Positions 57,291-64,000 of a stretch of 64,000 nucleotides of DNA are shown here, one piece after another (position 1 is the stretch's first letter; every line of letters starts with the position of its first letter). Source of the stretch: G963668185 sp965237445 (GTDB lineage Bacteria; Chloroflexota; Dehalococcoidia; Lucifugimonadales; G963668185); assembly GCA_965237445.1 (NCBI GenBank), contig OZ250142.1:1178001-1242000 (forward strand), written 5' to 3'. A program made the position numbers and the translations under genes. The notes below the pieces were generated by a model. It was not told where the DNA came from and ran no database searches. It worked only from the letters and a program-made list of their open reading frames with translations.

Positions 57291-58689
57291 AGACATCGTC
57301 TTTCTGCCCATCCGCGAACTGGCCTCGCTGATACGCACTCGCCAGATATCGCCGGTCGAGGTCGCCGAGGCCTTCCTGCACCGCCTCGATACGCTCGGCC
57401 CGCGCTACAACGCCGTCGTCACGGTGACCCGGGACAGAGCGCTCGAGCAGGCGAGGCGAGCGGAGGCCGAGATCGCCGCCGGCGCCTATCGGGGACTCCT
57501 GCATGGGGTTCCCTATGGCGCCAAAGACCTGCTGGCAACTTCCGGGGGCATACCGACCACATGGGGAGCGGCTCCGTATCGGCACCAGGTCTTCGACCAC
57601 GACGCCACTGTGATACGGAGGCTGGAGGAAGCTGGCGCGGTGCTTGCGGCGAAGCTGGCAATGGTGGAGTTGGCTGGAGGCATGGGATACAGGAACGCGG
57701 ACGCGTCCTTCACGGGGCCTGGCATCAATCCTTGGAATGCATCCGCGTGGGCGGGAGGCTCGTCTAGCGGGCCCGGCTCCGCCGTTGCTGCCGGCCTGGT
57801 TCCGTTTGCCATAGGTTCGGAGACGTGGGGATCGATACTCTGTCCATCCGCGTTTTGCGGCCTCTCAGGTATGAGGCCCACCTACGGCCGCGTCAGCCGC
57901 TACGGCGCGATGGCGCTAAGCTGGACGCTCGACAAGCTTGGGCCAATGGGTCTTACGGCGGACGACTGCGGCATCGTCCTGCAGGCCATCGCAGGCCCCG
58001 ATCCCAACGATGCATCTACGTCCCAGCGCACCTTCCGTTATGACGAGGGAGTCGCTGGAGGTAAGAGGCTGAAGCTCGGCGTATTTTCCGGCGCCTTGGA
58101 AAGCGCACAGGAGGCCGTGAGCCAGAACTTCGGGAACGCTCTCCGCGAACTCGGGGCAGTGGCGGACATCAAAGAAGTCTCCCTCCCCGATTACCCGTAC
58201 GCCGAGATGGTCTCCACCATTCTGAATGCCGAGGCTTCAGCGGCATTCGACGACTTTCTGGCTGAAGGCCTCTCCCACGAGTTGAGGGGCGTAGGCTGCA
58301 AGTACAACGGCTTCGCGGGGACCGCCGTCCTCGCTAAGGACTACCTGAGGGCCCTCCGCCTCAGGGAGGTCCTCGGCCGCGAGATCGACGACTTGCTCGC
58401 GCCCTACGATGCGGTGGTCGCTCCTTCGGTGATCAACGTCGCTAATGACGTGGACAAGGTCTGGGACCGGGACGAAGATGAGTTCGGCCCCGACTTTACC
58501 GGCGCAATCGGAAACGGACTGGGACTGCCGTCGATTTCCGTGCCGAACGGCTTCGACGAACGAGGTCTTCCTACAGGCATCCAGTTCATGGGCAGGGCGT
58601 ACCACGAGGACTCGGCCCTCTCGGCCGCCAATGCTTTCCAGTCCATTACCGACTGGCATAAGCAGCACCCGGACGTATCGCCCGCATAG
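57283..58689 (+). CDS. Amidase (amidase-signature family)
   Basis: This 468-aa amidase-signature hydrolase has the catalytic Lys in GVPYGAKDLLATSGG (~residue 80), the Ser-rich segment AGGSSSGPGSAVAAGL and the nucleophile segment AIGSETWGSILCPS. That is the Ser-cisSer-Lys triad. GLPSISVPNGFDERGLPTGI is the usual C-terminal signature. It should release ammonia or an amine from an amide, or act as a GatA-like enzyme. ATG 57283 overlaps the small upstream protein. The amidohydrolase follows after a short tandem-repeat gap. Confidence 0.9.
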   Translation: MTEDIVFLPIRELASLIRTRQISPVEVAEAFLHRLDTLGPRYNAVVTVTRDRALEQARRAEAEIAAGAYRGLLHGVPYGAKDLLATSGGIPTTWGAAPYRHQVFDHDATVIRRLEEAGAVLAAKLAMVELAGGMGYRNADASFTGPGINPWNASAWAGGSSSGPGSAVAAGLVPFAIGSETWGSILCPSAFCGLSGMRPTYGRVSRYGAMALSWTLDKLGPMGLTADDCGIVLQAIAGPDPNDASTSQRTFRYDEGVAGGKRLKLGVFSGALESAQEAVSQNFGNALRELGAVADIKEVSLPDYPYAEMVSTILNAEASAAFDDFLAEGLSHELRGVGCKYNGFAGTAVLAKDYLRALRLREVLGREIDDLLAPYDAVVAPSVINVANDVDKVWDRDEDEFGPDFTGAIGNGLGLPSISVPNGFDERGLPTGIQFMGRAYHEDSALSAANAFQSITDWHKQHPDVSPA

Positions 58690-58696
58690 GGTAACT

Positions 58697-58768
58697 CAGC
58701 CCCATACGGGAACCAGCCCCATACGGGAACCAGCCCCATACGGGAACCAGCCCCATACGGGAACCAGC
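58697..58768. repeat. 17-bp tandem repeat, four exact units
   Basis: CAGCCCCATACGGGAAC at 58697, 58714, 58731 and 58748, then a partial CAGC. It fills the gap between the amidase stop and the amidohydrolase RBS. Exact copies suggest recent slippage, with a likely variable copy number. Confidence 0.95.
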
Positions 58769-58779
58769 AAGGAGTGACC

Positions 58780-60186
58780 ATGCCCCATTCCGGCAAGTTC
58801 GATCTTGTAATCTCCAACGGCAGGGTCATGGACCCGGACAGCGGCCTCGACGCAGTACGGGACATCGGCATCTTGGACGGTGCCGTGCGCAGCATCCAGA
58901 CCGGCGGCTTGCAAGGCAGCAACATGATCGACGCCGGCGGGCATGTCGTCGCGCCAGGGTTCGTCGATCTGCACTCCCACGGTCAGGACGACGAAAACTA
59001 CCGTATTCAGGCGCTGGACGGTGTCACCACTGCGCTGGAACTGGAGGTGGGCACGCTGGACGTGGACGCCTGGTACGCCGAGCGTGAGGGGCAGGCCGTA
59101 ATCAACTACGGCGTGAGCGCTGGGCACATTCCGGCGAGAATTGAAGTGATGGACGACCCCGGTGACTTCCTTCCAGTGTCAGACGGCGCCCGCAAGGAGG
59201 CCTCGGACGGCGAAATTGCCGCAATGGCTGCTCATCTGAGAAAGGGCCTCCGGGACGGCGCTCTCGCCGTCGGCTTTGGGCTTCAGTACACCCCTGGCGC
59301 CACCCGTTGGGAGGTGCTGGAAATGTTCCGCACTGCGGCAATTTTCAACGCCTCGTGCCACGTCCACATGCGGGGCATGGGTCATCGTGAGCCTCTTAAC
59401 AGCATCGAAGGACTCGTGGAAATCATCGCGGCGGCCGCAATCTCCGGGGCCCCGCTGCACGTCGTGCACATCCAGAGCAGCGGCATGCGGGCAACTACGC
59501 GTTTGCTTCAAATCATAGAAGAGGCGCGCGGCCGCGGCATCGACGTCACCACGGAGTGTTACCCATATGCGGCCGGCCTGACGGAGATCTCCTCGGCCAT
59601 ATTCGACGAGGGTTGGCAGACGAAGCTGGGCATCGCCCACAGTGAACTGGAGTGGGTGGCTACAGGCGAGAGGCTCACGCAAGCCACATTTGCACAGTAC
59701 CGTGAGGAGGGCGGCCTGGTGATCGCCCACATGATCCCGCAGGACGCCGTGGATGCCGCCGTTACCAGTCCGTTGACCGCCATTGCGACCGACGGCCACA
59801 TGAAAAATGGCAGAGGACACCCGCGTACTTCCGGCTCCTATTCGAGGGTGCTGGGCCGGTTTGTACGCGAGGCCGGTACCCTGACGCTCATGGACGCGAT
59901 CTCCAAGATGACGCTTATGCCGGCCCGCCGCTTGGAAGACCTTGCACCCGCTCTCGCCCGCAAGGGCCGCGTCGCCGTCGGAGCCGACGCCGACCTCGTC
60001 GTGTTCGACCCTCAGACCGTGATAGACACATCCACGTACCAGGACCCCGTTAGCCCACCCGAAGGCATCGCGCACGTCATTGTCGGCGGCACCTCCGTTG
60101 TTGCGGACGGACGGCTTCAACCCGGCGTAGCTCCTGGCGCCGCAGTACGCGCTCCCATAGGCTCGAAGCACTCCGGCACGTCCTAG
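58780..60186 (+). CDS. Amidohydrolase family protein (D-aminoacylase/dihydroorotase-like)
   Basis: This 468-aa metal-dependent amidohydrolase has DLVISNGRVMDPDSGLDAVR, the metal site VAPGFVDLHSHGQDDENY, VDLHSH-type His pair, CHVHMRG and HVVHIQSSG (further His ligands). IATDGHMKNGRGHPRTSGSY carries the catalytic Asp, and KGRVAVGADADLVVFDPQTV is the C-terminal signature. It resembles N-acyl-D-amino-acid deacylases. ATG 58780 has AAGGAG 5 nt upstream; a GTG 6 nt earlier is less suited. It probably acts after the amidase. Confidence 0.9.
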   Translation: MPHSGKFDLVISNGRVMDPDSGLDAVRDIGILDGAVRSIQTGGLQGSNMIDAGGHVVAPGFVDLHSHGQDDENYRIQALDGVTTALELEVGTLDVDAWYAEREGQAVINYGVSAGHIPARIEVMDDPGDFLPVSDGARKEASDGEIAAMAAHLRKGLRDGALAVGFGLQYTPGATRWEVLEMFRTAAIFNASCHVHMRGMGHREPLNSIEGLVEIIAAAAISGAPLHVVHIQSSGMRATTRLLQIIEEARGRGIDVTTECYPYAAGLTEISSAIFDEGWQTKLGIAHSELEWVATGERLTQATFAQYREEGGLVIAHMIPQDAVDAAVTSPLTAIATDGHMKNGRGHPRTSGSYSRVLGRFVREAGTLTLMDAISKMTLMPARRLEDLAPALARKGRVAVGADADLVVFDPQTVIDTSTYQDPVSPPEGIAHVIVGGTSVVADGRLQPGVAPGAAVRAPIGSKHSGTS

Positions 60187-60737
60187 GGATCCTGGTTCTG
60201 TAGCATGCTTTCGAACAGTTCCTGCAACGGCGCAGGCGGATAGCCGAGAAGCGCCGCCGTGTCCAGGTCCTCCTGCGCTCTCGCCATGTTGCCGTTCAGC
60301 GCATGGGCCACGGCGCGTGAAGCATAGACTTCCTGGGACTCGCCGCCGATTCGAAGCGCTGCGGTATAGTCCTCCACGGCCGCGTCCAACTCTCCCAGCC
60401 GCATCAGGACATCTCCTCTCTCGATGTACGTCCAGACCACGTCCGGGTCGCGCTCGATCTCTTCTGTGAGGGTAAGGACCGCGCCGCTCAACTCGACGCG
60501 TTCGCGGTTCGAGATTCCAAAGGAGTTGCCGGCGGCCGGCGGCGTAGTGGTGCCGGGTGTCGCCGGCGTCGAAACGGTCGGGGTGGCCGTAGCCTGCAAT
60601 TCGAGTCGCTCGGCCGGCACCTGGTCGGCCGGAAACGTCGGCATGACGGGCCCAACCTCCGCGTCACCACCGCACCCAAGCGCAAGCACGCCTATTGCGA
60701 GAGCAAACGCCGTGTATAGCATCCACAGAGAAGTCAT
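60183..60737 (-). CDS. TPR-containing lipoprotein
   Basis: This 184-aa protein has a lipoprotein signal (LYTAFALAIGVLALGCGG, Cys near residue 23), a Pro/Thr-rich linker (ATATPTVSTPATPGTTTPP) and two or three TPR-like units: VVWTYIERGDVLMRLGELDA, AVEDYTAALRIG, then EVYASRAVAHALNGNMARAQ. TPRs mediate protein contacts on the outer membrane face. ATG 60735-60737 is chosen because the signal peptide begins there. The 3' end overlaps the convergent amidohydrolase by 4 nt. Confidence 0.85.
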   Translation of the reverse strand: MTSLWMLYTAFALAIGVLALGCGGDAEVGPVMPTFPADQVPAERLELQATATPTVSTPATPGTTTPPAAGNSFGISNRERVELSGAVLTLTEEIERDPDVVWTYIERGDVLMRLGELDAAVEDYTAALRIGGESQEVYASRAVAHALNGNMARAQEDLDTAALLGYPPAPLQELFESMLQNQDP

Positions 60738-60866
60738 TGCATCCGTCCGACGACCGCCTGGCAAGCCTGTGCTCGCCTCCGGGATTGGCTTCGCCGGAGT
60801 TTACATGATTTGGTGCCGGTCCCTTCCGGCTACAATGCCGCCACTATCCTTCACCTTGGGGCACAA

Positions 60867-63077
60867 GTGACTGAAGATCTTCAAGCACTGTTGAAGTCAC
60901 GGTTTGGGCATGGCCGGTTCCTGCCCATGCAGGAGGATGTCGTCCGCAACGTGCTTCGCGGCCGCAACTCAATCGTATTGATGCCCACGGGGGGCGGCAA
61001 ATCACTGTGCTACCAGTTGCCAGCCCTTTGCATGGATGGCCTGACTTTGGTGGTGTCCCCGTTGATTGCGCTGATGAAGGACCAGGTCGATGCCCTCAAA
61101 AGGCGGGGCATTCCCGCCGCCTGCATCAACAGCGCCACCGCGCCGGAAGAATCACGCCAGGTCGCACGCCAGATTAAGCATGGTCAGCTCAAACTCCTGT
61201 ACGTCGCGCCAGAACGCATTGCAATGCCGCGCTTTCGACAGTTCTTGCTCGGCCTGAAGCTCAGTCTGATCGCGATCGATGAGGCCCACTGCATTTCGGA
61301 GTGGGGTCACGACTTCCGGCCCGACTACCGCAACCTGCAGTCACTGCGTGCCGACTTCCCGGACGTCCCCTTGATCGCCCTCACGGCAACCGCCACAGAG
61401 AAGGTCTGGCAGGACATTGCGGACGTCCTTCGCCTCAAGGACGCCAATCGGTTTTCGGCCAGCTTTAACAGGCCCAACCTGACTTACCGAGTGAGGCGCA
61501 AGGGGTCCGAATTTGAAGAATTGATCGAACTCCTGTCAGGCATCGAGACTGGCTCAGCAATCATCTACTGCTTTTCCCGCAAGGGCACTGAGAATCTCGC
61601 ATCGAAACTCACTGACCGGGGAGTGAGTGCCCTGCCATATCACGCCGGGCTTGAAAACAGCGTGCGTCAGAAGACTCAGGACAAGTTCCTTCGCGGCGAA
61701 GTCCGAGCAATCGTGGCCACGATTGCCTTCGGAATGGGAATCGACAAGCCGGACATCAGGCTAGTCGTGCATTACGACCTGCCCAAGACTGTTGAAGGCT
61801 ACTACCAGGAGACCGGAAGGGCGGGCCGCGACGGCCTGCCCAGCAAGTGCGTTCTGTTCTATTCTTACGCTGACCAGAGGAACCAACAGTACTTCATCGG
61901 CCAGATAGAGGACGAGGCACAGCGCAGCAACGCGGCAGAGAAGCTCGAGCGCATGGTGAAGTACGCGGAGATCAGAGGCTGCCGGCGTGTTTACCTGCTC
62001 GACTACTTCGGTGAGAAGTGGAATGACGGGAGCTGTCAAGCTTGCGACATGTGCCTGGACAAGTGGGAGCTGCCTGCAGGATGGGAGGCTTATGACGGGA
62101 CCGAGATTGCTCAGAAAATCCTGTCGGCGGTCATCCGCTCGGGCGAAAGGTTCGGAACGGAGTATGTCGTCTCCCTCCTCAGGGGCAGCCGGGCGCAGCG
62201 CTTGCTACAGCAGGGGCACGACCAGTTGTCAGTGCACGGCCTTGCCCGTGAAATCTCGAAGGCCGATCTCAAGGAGTCCGTGCACCAGCTCATCGACAAG
62301 GGGCTGCTGGCCCGCAGGGACGGCGACGAACTACCTACGCTGTTTGTAACCGCCGAGGGCAGGGACTTCCTGAAGGCACGCGAGTCCGTCACCTTGGCAC
62401 GCCGGGCTGTGGACGGGACTACTGATCCGCAACCACATGACGCCATCCTCTTCGAAAAGCTGCGGGAACTGCGCAAGGGCATGGCTGACGACATGGGTGT
62501 TCCAGCGTTCGTCGTGTATAGCAACGCGACCCTCAAGCAGATGTGCGCCGACAAGCCTTTGGACCCTGCCTCTATGCTGCGGATCAAGGGCGTCAGCAAG
62601 TCCAAGCTGGACCAACACGGTCCGGCCTTCCTCGCGGCAATCCGCGACCATGTCAATGCAAGCGAAGACAGAGAAGAGCCTGGGCCTCATGACAGTTCCG
62701 GCGCGGAAGACTCATTGTCAGCCAATGTCGCAAAAGCGCCGGCCGCTTCCGGCTACACGGCCGGCGTGGACGAACTCTTGAGCAGGTTGGCAGACCGCCA
62801 GGTAAAGCTGTCCAGGGACATGCTTGGCTGGGAGCACATCCTCAGGAGCAGGGTTGAGCGCATACTCGCTCCGCTGCCTCATCGAGAGGCCGCGGTACTC
62901 AGGCTCAGGTTCGGACTCGAAGGACGCAGCGCCAGAACGGTTGTAGAGATCGGCAAGACCTTCGGCCTTACCGGAGAGCAAGTCCGGCAAATCGAAGACA
63001 AAGCGTTAGGAAGTCTTAGGAACTCAAGCTGCTTTACCGAAGCCACGAAACTGACGGATGAGTGCGGGGTAAACTGA
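60867..63077 (+). CDS. recQ: RecQ helicase with C-terminal sigma-70 region 4-like domain
   Basis: This is a 736-aa protein; typical RecQ is ~600. It has helicase motifs MPTGGGKSLCYQLPA (~40), VSPLIALMKDQ, IDEAHCISEWGHDFRPDYR (~138) and QETGRAGRDG, the zinc site CRRVYLLDYFGE with CQACDMC, an RQC winged helix (~410-500) and an HRDC domain (~525-598). After a polar linker come residues ~654-722: ILAPLPHREAAVLRLRFGLE, EIGKTFGLTGEQVRQIEDKA and LGSLR. This is the pattern of sigma-70 region 4, the -35-binding helix-turn-helix. The start is GTG 60867. It unwinds DNA 3' to 5' in repair; the tail may direct it to promoters or RNA polymerase (inference). Confidence 0.93.
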   Translation: MTEDLQALLKSRFGHGRFLPMQEDVVRNVLRGRNSIVLMPTGGGKSLCYQLPALCMDGLTLVVSPLIALMKDQVDALKRRGIPAACINSATAPEESRQVARQIKHGQLKLLYVAPERIAMPRFRQFLLGLKLSLIAIDEAHCISEWGHDFRPDYRNLQSLRADFPDVPLIALTATATEKVWQDIADVLRLKDANRFSASFNRPNLTYRVRRKGSEFEELIELLSGIETGSAIIYCFSRKGTENLASKLTDRGVSALPYHAGLENSVRQKTQDKFLRGEVRAIVATIAFGMGIDKPDIRLVVHYDLPKTVEGYYQETGRAGRDGLPSKCVLFYSYADQRNQQYFIGQIEDEAQRSNAAEKLERMVKYAEIRGCRRVYLLDYFGEKWNDGSCQACDMCLDKWELPAGWEAYDGTEIAQKILSAVIRSGERFGTEYVVSLLRGSRAQRLLQQGHDQLSVHGLAREISKADLKESVHQLIDKGLLARRDGDELPTLFVTAEGRDFLKARESVTLARRAVDGTTDPQPHDAILFEKLRELRKGMADDMGVPAFVVYSNATLKQMCADKPLDPASMLRIKGVSKSKLDQHGPAFLAAIRDHVNASEDREEPGPHDSSGAEDSLSANVAKAPAASGYTAGVDELLSRLADRQVKLSRDMLGWEHILRSRVERILAPLPHREAAVLRLRFGLEGRSARTVVEIGKTFGLTGEQVRQIEDKALGSLRNSSCFTEATKLTDECGVN

Positions 63078-63129
63078 ACTCAGGCGCAAGCGCCCGCTGA
63101 CTTCGGCAAGCAGGAGTGGGTGACGGGGC

Positions 63130-63306
63130 GTGGCCGCAGACTTGCGAGAAATCGCAGGGAAGACCGTGTCCTCGCACCTGGAGCGCCAAATGAACGACGA
63201 TGAAATGCTCAATCTCTCACATCTTCTCCCCACGGGGCATTACTGCATACACGAGGCTACGTGCCATCCGAAATTCGTCCGTTCTACGCTGTCTCGCAAG
63301 TGCTGA
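63130..63306 (+). CDS. Possible 58-aa protein downstream of recQ
   Basis: A GTG-started frame gives 58 aa with ADLREIAGKTVSSHLERQMN, then DDEMLNLSHLLPTGHYCIHE. The first part loosely resembles the helix-turn-helix seen at the C-terminus of some RecQ proteins ('eIA..TV..HL'). AGGAG is 14 nt upstream, too far to be convincing. It is not in frame with recQ. It could be a real small gene, a relic or chance. Confidence 0.3.
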   Translation: MAADLREIAGKTVSSHLERQMNDDEMLNLSHLLPTGHYCIHEATCHPKFVRSTLSRKC

Positions 63307-63420
63307 ACTAGTGCGTGGATTTGACCACTCAAGAAAGCATGACCGAGAATGGATGCGTCTCAATCGGCTCCCGAAGCAGTGAACCTAAGTTCCCGGCGAC
63401 AAACGAAAGGGGAAGTGAAA

Positions 63421-64000
63421 TGCCAACTCAAGACATTCTAAGCCGCTTGGAAGATGGAGAGAAAATACTTATGGACGGGGGCACCGGCTCCGAGATTCAC
63501 CGTCGTGGAGTCGACGTCATGGCGGGCTCAAGCACGAACATGCTGGGCACTTGGTCGGCAACTGCCAACGTAGAAGCCCCTGACGTGGTGCAGCAGATTC
63601 ATGCCGACTACATGCGAGTAGGCGCAGACATTGTGACCACAAACACCGTCTTCACGACTCCGACCCGCATGGCCGTCGCAGGTCTCGATGACAGGTGGCA
63701 GGAGTACGCTTCGTCGGGCGGAGTGAACGCCGTCAAGGCACGCGACGCCGCAGACAGCGAGGCTTATGTGGCTGCGGGCATGGCAACACCCTGGGTATGC
63801 GGGCTGAAGGGCGACCAACTGTCAGATGTCCAGCACATGGGCGAGCCCGCGCTCAAGGCCGAGTTCTCAGATCTTTCGGCGGCGGTCGCAGAGGCTGGCG
63901 TAGACATAATGCTCCCGGAGTTCATTGGATTCGTAGACGACTGTGTCGTTGCGGTGGACGTGGTGGCTGAGTTCGAGCTTCCGGTGTTCCTGGGAGTCCG
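63421..64000 (+). CDS. Homocysteine S-methyltransferase family protein, N-terminal part (cut by window edge)
   Basis: The first 193 residues have ILMDGGTGSEIHRRGVDVMA, GTWSATANVEAPDVVQQIHA, DYMRVGADIVTTNTVFTTP, then GMATPW and IMLPEFIGFVDDCVVAVDVV. This is the same family and order as the complete gene at 29837 and the left-edge gene. The zinc-binding C-terminus lies beyond the window. GGGGAAGTGAA precedes the ATG at 63421. The donor is unknown. It follows recQ after a 343-nt gap. Confidence 0.88.

Noticed and set aside
58697..58768. CRISPR array
   Set aside because: Units are contiguous with no spacers, and no cas genes are present.
60799..60835. recQ promoter from TTTACA and TACAAT
   Set aside because: Spacing is 25 nt, too long for a sigma-70 promoter; TTGGTG as -35 gives only 15 nt.

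Overview
The window (64 kb, GC-rich, about 46 protein genes on both strands) looks like a chromosome piece from the Chloroflexota, most likely the Dehalococcoidia/SAR202 side. The reasons are the neighbouring Chlor_Arch_YYY (DUF2298) and Agl23-like (TIGR03663) membrane proteins, known mainly from Chloroflexi and archaea, and the mix of Rieske oxygenase, luciferase-like flavin monooxygenase, CocE-type hydrolase, GcvT/DmdA-like and homocysteine S-methyltransferase genes, which suits a heterotroph living on recalcitrant organic matter. No rRNA, confident tRNA or CRISPR array was seen.

Region by region. 1-5.4 kb: a homocysteine methyltransferase cut by the left edge, a divergent amine oxidase, a Phd/PIN toxin-antitoxin pair with a broken toxin, a deaminase pair, histidine decarboxylase and an ACT protein. 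5.4-10.8 kb: a relic made of two gene ends, a beta-propeller-type protein, a DmdA-like GcvT protein and a CocE hydrolase. 11.1-18.9 kb: a tightly overlapped tryptophan operon in the order trpS-trpE-trpG-trmO-trpD-HAD-HAD-trpC-trpF, behind a consensus promoter and a complete Trp-specific T-box leader; trpA and trpB are not present. 19.5-26.7 kb: an envelope glycolipid cassette (YYY protein, Agl23-like protein, flippase-like protein, FAD oxidoreductase). 26.7-30.8 kb: a zinc-ribbon protein, a candidate small RNA, a broken class III aminotransferase, an IS110 relic and a second homocysteine methyltransferase. 31-37.8 kb: an uptake and oxidation operon (BFD-type and DadA-type flavoproteins, peptide-type ABC binding protein and two permeases). 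38.6-43.7 kb: Rieske oxygenase, flavin monooxygenase, alpha/beta hydrolase, haloacid dehalogenase. 43.8-54.4 kb: mostly housekeeping (rph, comEC, comEA, pheS, pheT, moeA, ilvE). 54.4-64 kb: membrane proteins, a cut-down IS5-type element, a DM13 protein, an amidase/amidohydrolase pair, recQ and a third homocysteine methyltransferase cut by the right edge.

The most notable points are a RecQ helicase with an apparent sigma-70 region 4 domain fused to its C-terminus; a possible 158-nt RNA with its own consensus promoter, an intrinsic terminator and an exposed ACCUCCU that copies the 16S anti-Shine-Dalgarno; two dispersed copies of an undescribed ~275-bp element with fixed-spacing inverted repeats; and a single T-box that would control both Trp-tRNA charging and Trp synthesis.

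At least seven single-base indels break otherwise complete genes (gcvT-like, trpC, YYY twice, flippase, aminotransferase twice, amidase partner). In each case one base restores a full-length protein. This pattern suggests consensus errors in the assembly as much as real decay, so pseudogene calls here are conditional.
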